From Tomocerus qinae (lineage: Eukaryota > Arthropoda > Collembola > Entomobryomorpha > Tomoceridae): a stretch of 64,000 nt of DNA. The notes beneath the pieces are model-generated. The model was given only the letters and a program-made list of their open reading frames with translations. It ran no database searches and was not told where the DNA came from. Shown one piece after another: positions 23,025 through 34,755 of the stretch (its first letter is position 1; every line of letters starts with the position of its first letter). The stretch lies in the NCBI GenBank assembly GCA_020055645.1, contig CM034546.1:40858001-40922000 (forward strand), written 5' to 3'. Made by a program: the position numbers and the translations under genes.

Positions 23025-24639
23025 TTAAAATGTTTGAAGGAGTTCTACAATGCCGCAGCTTAGAGAATATAAAAATGACATTATTGTTTTACGATTGGCA
23101 ACCTGAAAGCCACCAATTAATATTTTCTGCGTTTGTTGAGCAGCATGTAGCCGCTTCTTGTATCGAAATGTTTTGCTCTTGTTGTAATTGTAAACTGGGT
23201 TCCAAGATTTAATGCAACTTTTTGATTTATGATAGACTACTGATAGACACCACAATAAAAAAATCCATGCTATTATCGCGGTTATAATCATAATTACGAC
23301 TGCTGTTATAAACCAAACCTGCAGGTTTTTATGTTGGCGAATGACTAAATAGCAACCAAGATAAACACTTCGCTTCATAAGAAATTGAAGGATTAGGATA
23401 AAAATTGAAGCAATTTCGTTGATCATTTTGGTGAAAATATTCAACATTTTGAAATGTTTCAGCGTATTGTTTTCTGAGCGGATTTCACTTGTTGCATATG
23501 ATCTCCCATTATATCTGCATTCATTAAGAGAAGTATAAGTATAATTGGCGTGAAAATTCATATTCCTATGTTATTAAAGATATATAACTATAATTAGATT
23601 ATGCCAAATAGTGTCTTAAGTTCATAAGAAGTCACCTTAAGGTAGTTAATTATGTAAATATATTACCTGATTTCACGTGTAATTATTTTATAGTTGGTAA
23701 TGTATGCTGTAGTTGTAATTAGAAGAAACACGAGTAAAGTAGTCAGGGCATAAGCAGCCCATGAAAAGATTAGGAAGTGGGCAAACACAAGGATATAGTA
23801 CAGAAATGCAAAGTCGTCTGTTGTGGGGATTAATGAAGTAAAAAAAGTGGCCATTGTGGCTTTAGAATTGACATAACAGCAAAAAATGTTGGAAATATTA
23901 TTATTATTAAGGGGGGTCCGGGCCCCCCTTAATTATCCAGAAAAAGACAATATTTTTGTCAAAAAAGGTGAAAAAACCAAAAAAATTTCGCGCTTCGCGC
24001 GAATATGACTTCCATTTATCAATATATTTTGGTGGGCCCCCCCTAGGTCAAATTCCTGGATACGTGCTTGATCCATGTAACGCTTATTATGGTATTGTGA
24101 AATGGATTAAGTTCGTATCTGCTCTTTTCCACCACAAATTGATCTAATAAACAAAATAAAATTCATTATTTTGACGTCATTGACATTTAACAACTTAATA
24201 TATTACTTATTACGACGTTTTTTCCAATGAAGTCTTCATTCAACTTAAGGAATCCATTATTTACCATAATTATAGTGTCACGTTTTAAAAATACACAATA
24301 TGTGGTCAATAATGCCCAGCATACAAGGATTAACCCAGCCATGCATAAATGTATGGATAAAGATTTTGAACTTTTGTCCATGTTATGGAAAAATGTAATC
24401 AAAATGAATATAAGATATATGTGAAACAGTAAAAATAGTAAGTATTGTTTAGCCTGTACTAATTTGCTAGCTGAAAGTCTAACTCTTCTTTCACTTGTCC
24501 AAACTAAAGGTATACTACCTAATAAATGTCCCTGCTCCACAGATTTCTTCAACAGTACTCGACACATTGAAACACATATTTCTGTATTTAATCTTATAAC
24601 ACTGCAATAGTTTTTGAGATACTGAAAAGACATTTTCAT
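23025..24639 (-). pseudogene. CR6: beta-subfamily chemoreceptor pseudogene interrupted by a MITE
   Basis: Exon 3 (23025-23514) is fully open and ends 'SLSCGIVELLQTF'. Exon 1 (24235-24639, 'MKMSFQYLKNYCSVIRLN') is open, but its donor is changed: after 'NEDFIG' the intron starts GA instead of GT (cattg|gaaaaa). Exon 2 lies between 23667 and 24143 and is split by an inserted element (about 23900-24069), which also removed the codons around 'YLxKxFP'. A one-base loss in the poly-A stretch near 23840 changes frame before 'TSLIPTTDDF'. The gene is therefore dead in at least three ways, yet much of its sequence remains near-identical to CR4 and CR8. A nearly identical second copy at 59953-61612 is probably an assembly duplicate. 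Confidence 0.8.
23900..24069. mobile_element. MITE insertion inside CR6 exon 2
   Basis: Absent from CR4 and CR8. Contains a GC-rich palindrome (aaggggggtccgggcccccc), the word 'tttcgcgcttcgcgcgaa', and a right end ggatacgtgcttg. The right end resembles that of the hAT MITE at 12707-12881 (gatacgcccttg), so the two may be related. The left end is truncated and no target duplication is visible. Confidence 0.6.
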
Positions 24640-25578
24640 TCTGTAATTTTTTGATTTATAAAACTTATTTCGTTAATAAATCAATATATATGTGAGCCAA
24701 AGAAAATTTGCCAACATTAGAATTAAATTGGTAGAAGGAAAATCTGGTTTGAATACAAAAGGTTGACACCTAGATTTCGAACTAAAAGTAGGAAAAGTGT
24801 AGACCCAAAGTTTCGTTTATAAATGTTTACTACTTATAGTAATTTGTGTGCCAGGCAATTTTTTTAAAATTGGCATTCCATGACAAAATAGTTATTGCAT
24901 CTGCACTACAGTAGTGAGCAAAATATGTCAATGTTTATATTTTACTGGAACAATGGTAAAAATGCATGTAATGGTAAAATTGGATTTAGTGGCGAATATT
25001 ATTGTTCTAGATTCCATGCGAAATTTAAATTAAATTGCTTAATAGATTACTTAATAGATTGCTTAAATTAATTTTTACAATTTTTATCGTTTATTCCATT
25101 CACCAGTAATTTACAATAAATACCTTCAAAAAGCACTTACCACTGGCAAGTGGTAACTAATACTTTGAATCCGGATTCTATGTATAATTATTTTGGAACA
25201 AATAAGTTAGAGTAATTGTAATTTCGTCCTTTTCCATGCAGCACGTTTATAATAATTATAAAGGTACGTAGAAATCTGCTCTATCTGTATAATAGAATGT
25301 TTGATAATAATAAGTTGGAAATTGTCCACTAAAAGTATTCAAACGAATTAAAGCAAAAATCATATTTAATAATACAATGGGAGCAAATAAAACTAGCAAA
25401 TAGTATTCGGAATCAGATATGGTTCATATAACCAATTGCCTTGCCAATATGTTATTAAGGTTGGTGTTAAGCAATTCTGTACCTTAAATAAACCATAATA
25501 TTTTGAAACCAGGCAGAAATATTTGGCATAATAGAGACCAGACAGCAACATGGTTTACTAGTTATTACAAAAATTGCT
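24640..25578. other. CR6 upstream region with a dispersed MITE copy (about 24912-25175)
   Basis: No gene. The MITE carries the words 'atttagtggcgaatatt' and 'taccactggcaagtggtaac', shared with 15.75-16.92 and 38.71-38.92 kb. From 25175 on, the sequence matches 16920-17400. Confidence 0.5.
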
Positions 25579-25850
25579 ATTCAAAATATTTGAAGCAGTT
25601 GCATATAATGCCACAGCTTAGGGAATATAAAAATGACAGTAATTTTTTCCATCTGACGATCTGGAAACCACCAATTAGTATTTTGTGTGTTTGCTGAGCA
25701 GCATGTAACCGCTTCTTATAGGGGAATGTAACACCTTTGTTTTGATTGTAAACTGGATTCCACGATTTAATGCAACTTTTTTATTTGTGGTAGACAACAT
25801 AGAATCACCACAACACAAAAATCCATAAAATTGCTTCGGTTATAACTACC
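25579..25850 (-). pseudogene. Isolated 3' half of receptor exon 3
   Basis: About 270 bp matching the last ~90 codons of exon 3, including a 'SCIKSWNPVYN'-like stretch and the basic patch before the last membrane segment, with several small frame changes. Upstream similarity ends at ~25850 ('aactacctccaag') and unrelated sequence follows. No exons 1 and 2 nearby. Confidence 0.6.
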
Positions 25851-26194
25851 TCCAAGTCCCCAATTCGTCTAGTATTATAAGAGTATCCAAAATAAAATAC
25901 ATCAATGTAAACAATTGCAATAGAAAATTTTAATTGCATTAAAAATTATAAGTGTCGCAGAATTTACATTAAATACGTCATTCGAATTCTTATGACAAAA
26001 TGACATTTAAGCAGTTGTAGTCGGTCGCAGTTCAAAACTCTATGCTGTAAATCATGTATTAATTTTTTTTTAATTTGGAAGTTAGGCTCGATTGAGATTT
26101 GCAATAATTCTATCTCGGATAGAATCAATTACGTTTTCCCAAATCGCTGGTCGAAGTAAGGCAGATGTTGCACAAACAACTGTCAATATAATGT

Positions 26195-26560
26195 CTTATA
26201 TCAACCTAATGACTAGGATCGGATTGGATAGCTTAAATTTTTGAATGATAGCGACTCGGTTCGGATCGCTTAATTTTTTTGCAGGTTCGATTCGGATTGA
26301 TCACATTTTGTAGTAACTTAAGCTCGGATCGCTTAAATTTTTGCATTACAGCGACTCGGATAGGATCGCTCAAAATTTTGAATGACGGCGACTCGGTTCG
26401 GATCGTTAAAATTTTTTTGTTGGTCCGGTTCGGATCGCTAAAATTAATTTGGAGGTTCGGTTCGGAATGATTACATTTTGCATTAGATCTGGATCGGTTC
26501 AGTTCGCTTAAAATTTTGAACGATAGGGACTCGGTTCGGATCGCCGATCAGGAAGTTGCA
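26195..26560 (+). repeat. Degenerate tandem repeat built on 'cgactcggttcggatcgct'
   Basis: Six or seven imperfect units of about 50-60 bp, each with a ggttcggatcg-like core followed by an A/T-rich spacer ('taaaatttt', 'gaatga'). Short open frames on both strands are by-products. The same block recurs at 63225-63580 in the post-gap copy. Confidence 0.65.
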
Positions 26561-27839
26561 TGTGTGCTCAGAACTTAGTTTTTAGATGTGTCATAATATT
26601 ACCTCAATGTCAACTAAGTGCTATGGTATAACATTCTTGCTATTTCCTTATCAATTTATGTCCAATCTAACAAATAGAATCAATATTGTGAATACTTATG
26701 TTTTTTTCAATTATAAGATATTATATGGTAGTAGTATGGGGCACTGCGAAGAAATCGGACCTTGACTTTGTTGACAAGTATCTCAGGCTAGCTTGAAGGT
26801 TTGTATTATGTAAGCAGAAATTTGACTCTGTAAAATGTTGAGTATACTAATGAATTGAAATGCCGTTTTTCATGTAATGTAAACAAGTTTGAATTGTTGA
26901 AACTTGTATACACTATACATACTAATACCTGTCCTCCGTATTTTAATAACTATCTAAATTTTAATGAGTCCAATACATTGTCTACTAGTTCCAATACTTA
27001 TACTAAACGCAAACTATATATACTCTAAATCTAATTCATATGGTCACAGAAGTTTCTCTGAACAAGCACTCTTGTAAAGGTACAATTTACCAATTGAAAT
27101 AAGAACTTCACGCTCATTATTTAAGAAAACTATATCTATTAGATCAATAATTTATGGAATCAGGAATTGTAGATGTAACGGACTATGAATAATAAATTAA
27201 CTTTAGGTCATTTTGCTGTCCTACTTTTCATTAGGACACTTTTTAAAGTAAATAATTGCGATTTGTAATATTTGGCTTGATATTAATCTGGGACCTTCCG
27301 AGGGCGAATGTAAGGACTATAAAAATTTAATAAGTTGGTGAGTGGTACCATCACTTCAATTTAATTTTAGTGTACATATAATTTGAGGTATTAAAAGTCT
27401 TTCGCTTCCATATTTCTACTATGTACTTATCTTCCATCGTTTCTGGCTTAAACCATTTTGTCAGTCTAAACCAATAGTTAACGTATATGGTAGACTTTGA
27501 AATTGCATCCTGTAAACGTTTTCTGTCGGAATTCCGTAGAACTGGGAATGTTTCACCAAAATAAAATAGTTTACGTGGAATCACATATTAGAAATTGTAA
27601 TGCTAAGTATAATTTTTGGCTTAATTTGTGTGAATATTTTTCATGGACAACTTCCAACCTATTATTACCAAACATTCTACAAACATTCTACAACATCAAA
27701 CATTCCACAATACTTTATTATAAAGATAAATCAAGTAATTTTTTTGTTATTATTGGCGTGCTGCATGGGAAAAAACGGAATTATTCTGGTGTATTTCCAC
27801 CTTTATTTTATGAGTTAAACGTTGATGTTTTTCATCCTA
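26561..27839. other. Spacer; no supported gene
   Basis: A 77-codon minus-strand frame at 27351-27584 ('SKSTIYVNYWFRLTKWFKPE') looks mildly protein-like, but I do not recognise it and see no neighbouring exon. Otherwise AT-rich unique sequence. Confidence 0.35.
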
Positions 27840-27847
27840 CTTATTAT

Positions 27848-28690
27848 CAGGGTTGTGGGTCGGGTTTTTTATGGGTTGGGGTTTTTTGGGTTTTTTGGCA
27901 AAAAACCCACCCCGCTTCACTTAAAAAACCCGGGGTTCATTGGGTTTTTTGGGTTTTTTACAAAACATACAATAATGTGCACTAAAGCTCCATCTACATA
28001 AGCAAAACATACTAACTTTGTCATATTTCTATTTGAAAATGTAAAAAAATGCATAATCAGATCGAAACAAAATATTTAGGTTTTATACTTTATATACTTG
28101 CAGTAATTCTGTGAATCCCGTGAATATATTTAGACATCACTATCGTGATGTGATTATTTGTTTTATGTATATTTTAATCGCTGTGAAGATATTGGTTTAA
28201 ATAATTAACTTCTACTTACGAATTGCCAATGAATGCATAATTGGAAACATTAATTATACTGCATTTTAATTAATCACTTACATATTTATTACCGTACTGC
28301 TTTAAGCTCCATATTAACGAAGGAATTTCTTAAAGTCAATGTAATCAGTAATATATAATAATACATAGTTTTTAATTAGTTGTTATTTATCAAATATAGG
28401 TGCTCACGAAAAGTACTGCGTGTTAACTGTGCTAAAACATGTTAAAAAATAAATTTTTATGCCATAATATTTGATTTTATAGACGTAAATAATGGTAGTT
28501 TTAGGATTACATGGTTGTTGTTATTGTCAGCTGTAGTTTCCCTATATATACTATACTATAGGCTTGTATTTATGCCTATAATTATATAAAAAACCCTTAA
28601 ACCCAAAAAACCCAAAAAACCCGGAGTCGAGGGTTTTTTCCTAAAAAACCCGGGTTTTTTCCTAAAAAACCCGGGTTTTTCGATACCTTG
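27848..28690. mobile_element. Non-autonomous hAT element, 843 bp, with 8-bp target duplication
   Basis: cttattat is present at 27840-27847 and 28691-28698. Ends: cagggttgtggg at the left and complement caaggtatcg at the right. Both terminal ~100 bp are stacked copies of gggttttttggg/aaaaaacccggg that can pair with each other. The unique middle has no transposase. A truncated relative lies at 6068-6490 in the opposite orientation. Confidence 0.8.
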
Positions 28691-28698
28691 CTTATTAT

Positions 28699-29096
28699 TA
28701 TCAAGCATTCTATTATACAGAGATAAAACAACTATACTTATAAGCGTAATCCCTCGCTGCTTGGAAAAGGACGGAAATTGTGCGCTAAACCTTATAAACA
28801 TGGCGCAATGTTTTCCAAAAACCAAATTGATGGTACTATCTCTGTATTAAAAGCCATAGCAAACGATTGAATATAGTCAGTAAATATTTATTCAAAGTCA
28901 CGGTCTATACTTTTCTGCCTAAAGTTTTGGATTCCATTATTTGACATTAGTGTCATAGACATTTCCCAATAACTTCCAATTTTAATGCAACTGATTTAGT
29001 ATTCTAATATTGGCAATTTGGTAAAATTAGTTAAATTCTATATAAATTAATTCATTACTCAAAGAATTTTTTTTATTCAAAATATACCGAATAAAA
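28699..29096. other. Spacer upstream of CR7; no gene
   Basis: Presumed upstream region of the only plus-strand receptor. Nothing recognisable besides AT-rich sequence. Confidence 0.4.
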
Positions 29097-30908
29097 TTGC
29101 CTTTTCAATATGTCAAAAATTATTATAATGCTCTACGACCAAATGCAGAAATTTGTGTTTCAATTTGTCAAGAACTTTTGAAAAAGTCTGTGGATCAGGG
29201 ACATTTTTTGGGTAGTATACCTTTAGTTTGGACAAGCGATGGAAGAGTTAAGCATTCGGCTAGCAAATTAGTTAAAGCAAAACAACTTTTACTATTTTTG
29301 TATGTTCACGTATATTTCATATTCATTTTGGTAGCATTTTTCCATGAAATGAACAAGAATTCAAAATCATTATCAACGTATTTTTGCATGACCATGCTAT
29401 TTATTATATGCTGGGCATTGTCTTCCACATATTGTATTTTTTTAAATATGATACCATAATTTTGACAATTAATGGATTGCTAAAGTTGAACGAAGACTTT
29501 ATTGGTAAGAAATCATGTATTAAAAAACCTGATTTTAAAATATTAATGCTGAATTATGATGTTAAAATGTGAATTTTAATTTCTGTATTAGATCAATTTG
29601 TTGTGGAAAAGAGAAGATACGAACTTGCTCCATTTCATGATGTCATAATATGCGTTTCATGGATATGTTTGGGGAGAATATTTCCATTATTATACGGAAT
29701 TGCAGCAATTTTAAAGCCACACTGGCCACAGTTTCCTACTTCATTACTCCCAACTGCAGATGATATTGGATATCTATATTATCTCCTTGTATTTTCTCAC
29801 GCAATACTTTTTTCATGGGTTTCTTATGCGATGATTACTGTGCTTATGTTTCTTCTAATAGCCATGACAGTATACATCACAAACTATAAAACAATTATAC
29901 GTGAAATTAGGTAATATATTAACATAATAAACAGAGTTCAGTTTTAGCCGGCTAAAACTACATTTGCCCGACCTACCCGGGTAAAAGGGGCAATGTGGGT
30001 AGTGGGCAAAATGGGCAAAAGTACCTAATATTCAAAATTTTGCGCCAATTTTTACATCCTTTAGTTACAACAATTAGCCCCATTTTGACTTTTGCCCACT
30101 AGCCACCTATCAATTTACCCGCCCACTGCCACTTTTGCCCCCTAACCACCTAGCCACTACCCACCGGCTAGTTGAACTCTGAAATAAACTATAATATACT
30201 TCTGGTTAGTTAAACTACTAATTTCTAGTTTATGAGCATCGTTCTAAGTTCTGAAGGCTTTTCAAGACATCCAACATACATGTATATCAGTGTTCGGTAA
30301 CTTCTTATTAAGTTAAAACAATGTTCCTCATAACCAAGGTTTACATATTATTGTATTTCTTTAAATGTCGTAGTAGTATAAACTTACATGTCCGTTCTAT
30401 TTATACTTTTTTGAATGCAGATACGGTGGGAAATCATATACTACAACAAATGAAATCCGTTCAGAATACAATACCCTTAAACATTTCAAAATGCTAAATA
30501 TTTTCACAAAAATGATGAACGAAGTTGCCACAACCTTTCTCATAACACTTCAGTTTCTTATGAAGCGAAGTATTTATCTTGATTGCTATTTAGTGATTCG
30601 CCAACATAATCACCTGCAGATTGGGGTTATAATTGTAGTCGTATTTATGGCTACAACCGCCTCAATAGCATGGATTTTTATACTGTGGTGTCTATCAGTG
30701 GTCTACCACAAATCAAAAAGTTGTATTAAATCCTGGAACCCAGTTTACAATTACAACAGAGACAAAACATTTTCATACAAGAAGTTACATGCTGCTCAAC
30801 AAACGCACAAAATATATATTGGTGGGTTTCAGGTTGTCAGACGAAAAAATTATGTCATTTTATCACTCGCTAAGCTGTGGTATTATGCAACTTCTTCAAA
30901 CATTTTGA
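29097..30908 (+). pseudogene. CR7: gamma-subfamily chemoreceptor pseudogene on the plus strand
   Basis: Exons at 29097-29504, 29592-29910 and 30421-30908, with GT-AG junctions and the same phases as CR4. The usual start ATG is TTG here (29097-29099), with no in-frame ATG upstream in the aligned region. Exon 1 is 408 nt (one short), shifting frame in a T-run after 'STYCIF'. Exon 2 is open ('DQFVVEKRRYELAPFHDVII...'). Exon 3 lacks one codon in the basic patch and changes frame in the A-run after 'QVVRRK', 20 codons before the end; the correct tail and stop (30906-30908) remain in another frame. Intron 2 holds a 250-bp MITE. Closest to CR11. Its opposite orientation shows a local inversion or inverted duplication. 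Confidence 0.8.
29932..30181. mobile_element. MITE in CR7 intron 2 with terminal inverted repeats
   Basis: Begins cagagttcagttttagccgg and ends with the complement ccggctagttgaactctg. The body is made of 'gggcaaaatgggcaaaagt'-type words and their complements. Ends starting CAGAG and size fit a hAT MITE, but I could not find a clean 8-bp duplication. Confidence 0.65.
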
Positions 30909-31003
30909 AAGGTATCCAAATAACGTATTTAAATAAATTATTTAGTGTATGGATGCAGTGGAATTTTGTATGTGCAAGGTCATATTTTGTATATTATGCT
31001 TAC

Positions 31004-31255
31004 TTTAGCTAAAATAATTAGACTATTTTTTTGTAGATCGAGTTGACCATATTTAAATTAGTTAGGCCAAGAGTAGGTCAAAAATAATAATAAGCTCCAC
31101 AAAATTATCTAAAATGAAATAAAAAACATCAAACAAACAATGCGAACCCCAATTAGTTGTGTCTCGAATAGTATTTATTTTTGGGTTGCATTCCTCTAGT
31201 TTTCGCCTAACATTTAAACTACAAATTAACTCAAATGGTTCGATACAACAGAATA
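31004..31255 (+). repeat. Dispersed ~250-bp repeat, inverted partner at 55291-55540
   Basis: Shares long words with the complement of 55291-55540, for example 'agctaaaataattagacta', 'ggttgcattcctctagtttt' and 'ttcgcctaacattt'. No coding potential. Family unknown; it could be a short retroposon. Confidence 0.6.
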
Positions 31256-31334
31256 GTTTAAGCAGTACCGAAGACGATGGTAAACTGCAATTACTTTAAA
31301 CTGTCCAACGACATATTTTAGGTATGTAATGGGT

Positions 31335-31400
31335 ATATAACCGTAATTATAAATCCTGTTATAAGCCAAACCTGCAGATGTTTATGTTGGGAAATTAATC
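31335..31400 (-). pseudogene. Tiny relic of receptor exon 3
   Basis: About 60 bp resembling the segment before TM6 of the receptors ('ataagccaaacctgcag' followed by 'tttatgttggg'). Flanked by unrelated sequence and the foldback element. Confidence 0.4.
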
Positions 31401-31705
31401 TGAAAATCCGAATTAGGGCACAAATTGTATATGTTAACGGCAATAAGTAAATTTAGGCATTAAGCTTAATGCCTAGGCAATAAGCTTAATGCCTAAAATT
31501 GCCCGGCATTAAGCTTAAAGCCTAGTGTTTAAGCTTAAAGCCTAGGCATTAAGCTTAATGCCTGAATTTTACTCGGCATTAAGCTTAATGCCTAGTCTTA
31601 TTGCCTGATTTGGTTGGAAATCATTGTAAACAGCAAAAACTTAAGTCTAATACATACCGTCGATGTGGATTTATGTAAAATGCAAATGTACAGGGTTAGG
31701 GTATG

Positions 31706-31918
31706 TCATTTAAAACAATATGGGATTTTTACATGTATTTTAATTTCATAAATTTTACAAATGCTATATGTTACCACCTCCTCCATTCGGATTTTCCAGT
31801 AAGTCGGTGTAATCTTTGCAACCTCGGCGACAATTCGTGCCTTCAGTTCAACAATGTCTTGAGTTGTGGTTTCGTAATAAATGTGTGATTTAAAGTGTCT
31901 CCAAAGGAAAAATATCAA
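31706..31918 (-). pseudogene. Possible C-terminal transposase fragment inside the foldback element
   Basis: The 70-codon frame has 'FFLWRHFKSHIYYETTTQDI' followed by 'ELKARIVAEVAKITPTYW'. This resembles the post-catalytic region of Tc1/mariner-like transposases (pattern FFLWGxLKxxVY...ELKxRI...ITPEML). The catalytic triad is absent. The right arm no longer encodes it clearly. Weak but suggestive. Confidence 0.4.
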
Positions 31919-32406
31919 TTGTCAAATATTGTCATCTTTATACATAGTCAGGCCTGGCCAATGACTTATGAGGAGTGACATCATCATTAGCCCATCGCCA
32001 CTCACGTAATCACCACTATGAAGTCACTAATATTATAATTTACCGCAGTAACTTGGAGTAAAATCGGATCGATTCATATTTCATTTAAATAAACTATAAA
32101 CTTATAGATTTGCCTGTGTCCTAATTCTATCGTTATCTCGTGGAGTCATTTCTTCACATTCCGATAATAAGTCCTGGCAACTCCAATGCAACTCTTTAAC
32201 GCTCGACTTACTGGGAAATCCGTATGGAGGAGGTGTTAACATAGAGCTTTTAGTAAAATTTATGAAATTAATATACATGTAAAAATCCCATATTGTTTTA
32301 AATGACATACCCTAACCCTGTACATTTGCATTTTACATAAATCCACATCGACGGTATGTATAGGCTTAAGTTTTTTCTGTTTACAATGATTTCCAATCAA
32401 ATCAGG

Positions 32407-33176
32407 CAGGCCCGCCCCGAGCTCAACTGTCACCCTGGGCAAAATATAAATGCCGCCCCTCATGAACATTTTGACTATATAATATATTCTCGCTACGAAA
32501 CATCACTTACGCGTTGAGGGCACCCATCCCCGAAATCTAAAAACTTTTTCCCCCAAAAAAACAAAGCTTTTTGCACCCCGCGCAATTATCGATCATGTTT
32601 AGGACATTTTTGACTAACTTTCGTCAAAGAAAGCAGTACCGTATTTAAAAGTCGATTTCGGAGGGGGCAATGATATCATATGGCTATGAGAATATATTAG
32701 GCATAATCGGGCGAAGCGCGAAAAATTTTGGCTTATTTTGTCTAAAATGAGTCAATAATAGCCTAAAAATCACAAAATCGCGCTCCACAAATACATACAC
32801 AAATATACATATTGAGTCCAAATTGAGCTTAAATCGTATAACGTTTCTAGTATATGACTTTTATTTACTTCGAATTCAGGAATACGGCCCTGATCTGCAA
32901 TGACTCAAATACTAATAATATCTAAGTAATATCGGTATGAGTGACCAGCGATTCATTTCACATTTGTTTTGAGAACTATTTTTTGCAATTGATATTTTTA
33001 TTAATTTTTAAACGATTCTCCAAAATAAAAATACAATTCTACAGAGAAAATTTTAACTGTTCTATTTTTGCTAAATTTGCCAAATTATATCTATGCTAAT
33101 TTTGGTATTTTGCCGCCCCCTAAATTTTGCCGCCCCGGGCGGTTGCCCTGCTCGCCCATGCCTCCGGGCGGCCCTG
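32407..33176. mobile_element. hAT-type non-autonomous element nested in the foldback element
   Basis: aaatcagg is duplicated at 32399-32406 and 33177-33184. Ends: caggcccgccccg at the left and complement cagggccgcccggagg at the right. Subterminal 'ccgccccctaaattttgccg' repeats. The interior includes 'gggcgaagcgcgaaaaattt', a word type also found in the MITE inside CR6. No transposase coding. Confidence 0.8.
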
Positions 33177-33346
33177 AAATCAGGCAGTAAGACCAGGCAT
33201 TAAGCTTAATGCCGAGTAGAATTCTATTGCTGCTGTGAAAGCTTAAAGACTAGGCATTAAGCTTAATGCCGGGCAATTTTAGGCATTAAGCTTATTGCCT
33301 AGGCATTAAGCTTAATGCCTGAATTTACTTATTGCCGTTAACATAT

Positions 33347-34755
33347 ACATTTATTGTTAATATGTGTCAGTTTTGAGTGGTAAGCATTAGTAAATATCTA
33401 TTGGACTTTAAAGTTGGTAGTTGTGACCACAATATGGATTTTCTACTTCTACCTAAAATTATTAATTTCTCTAAATTGTTTACGCCAAAATTAATCTTAG
33501 CTAGCTCCACTAATTATCATGAATAGGAAAATGGAGCATAAAATATTGCACCTATAAAGATGAATTTATTAATAATGCTTACAATCTAAGTCCTGGAATA
33601 AGGGATTCACTACTCCATTGCGATCATTTTTCCAAATGAAATAAAAACCTCTAACGTTGAATTATATACATCATCAATAAATTATGGCAAATGGTTTTAT
33701 TATTACGCATCCTTACTGAAATTCTGAATTTTGTCCCCAATACGTAATTTGTTAGAAAAATTATAACAATAGAATTTCGAATAGAATAAAAACTTTCAAT
33801 GGAAGCAATATAATAGTTACCAAATAAAGCAGTGATTAACATTATGAGACCTTAATTCTTTAGAAATTAATAAGTAGTTTCTATTCTATGATTTCCACTA
33901 CATCTGACTGCGAACTATACTCGCTGTAGTAAGTTTTAAAATTGTTGAATTTGTTAACGGAGTGACTACGTCGGCAATCCCTTCCACAGTAACTGAAAAG
34001 TCGAAGTCAGACAGTCGCCCGTAAAGTAAACTTAAAACTAAACTTAAACTTTACCACTGATTTGAGTTACGGGACACTTAATGCTCAATCGGCTACGATG
34101 AAGGCGGGGACTGACTCCATGCAATCAGTGCAAATGTTTAAGTTGAGGAAGGAGAATATGCCGTTTGGTTTTCCAGTCCAAATTGTCAACAGAATTATAT
34201 ATACTCCCAGACCTACCTTGGTACTTTACATGAGCTTGACAATTTTTGAAACTCCCACTCAATTTTCAATACAAAATAATTTTGAAGCCTTCGTCAAGTA
34301 GCGATAAGTTACCACAGCTGTGGTAAGTTTAACAACCAAATTTGCAGACTGTTACCTATACTCGCTGTGCACAGTCTGCAGTCTCTCCTGTACATAAAAG
34401 TTATCGTAAGGCAACAATAATAATGAACGTCTATCTGGATTGGTTTTATTTATGGGCACATTAAAATAGAAAGATGACAAAAATTTTTTTTAAAACGTAG
34501 AGAATTTTTAAAGCTTTTTTTGATAAGGCTAAAGGCCATTTTAGATTCATCCTAATCCAATCATTATTATGCTTGGTGACGTCAATATGACGTCATGTCT
34601 CATTGCAAACAATTTTTGTAGATTGAAAATCAACTGATAATGACACAACCACAAATCTTGATAATAATTAGAATACGAAGTGTGGACCTAACTCATTTTA
34701 TAATGTTTCTCCTATGGTATAAAATCCCCTAGAAGTTCACAACTAATAATTAATT
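33347..34755. other. Spacer; diverged duplicate of 2.2-2.87 kb plus unassigned sequence
   Basis: 33355-33810 resembles 2200-2870. The phrase 'tatactcgctgt' occurs at ~33915 and ~34358, as if bounding something, but the inverted or direct structure is too weak to call. A plus-strand frame at 34062-34301 (79 codons) is unrecognised. Confidence 0.4.

Larger units (their letters stand above)
31427..33346. mobile_element. Foldback element with long terminal inverted repeats made of perfect 18-bp palindromes
   Basis: Left arm about 31427-31815 and right arm about 32190-33346 (interrupted at 32407-33176) are complementary over ~390 bp. Both start tgtatatgttaacggcaata and then stack copies of GGCATTAAGCTTAATGCC, a perfect palindrome, and variants. 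The inner arm parts share 'gtacagggttagggtatgtc' and 'aatatgggatttttacatgt'. The ~375-bp core and adjoining arm hold a minus-strand frame (31706-31918) resembling the end of a Tc1/mariner-type transposase. No clear target duplication. The arms can fold into a very stable hairpin. Confidence 0.7.

Noticed and set aside
22949-23212. Plus-strand 87-codon open frame across the LINE/CR6 junction
   Set aside because: It spans the insertion junction and reads antisense through CR6 exon 3; no protein-like signal.
27848-28690. Interstitial telomere-like sequence (gggtttttt runs)
   Set aside because: The runs are confined to the ends of an element with an exact 8-bp duplication and do not match the usual arthropod telomere unit TTAGG.
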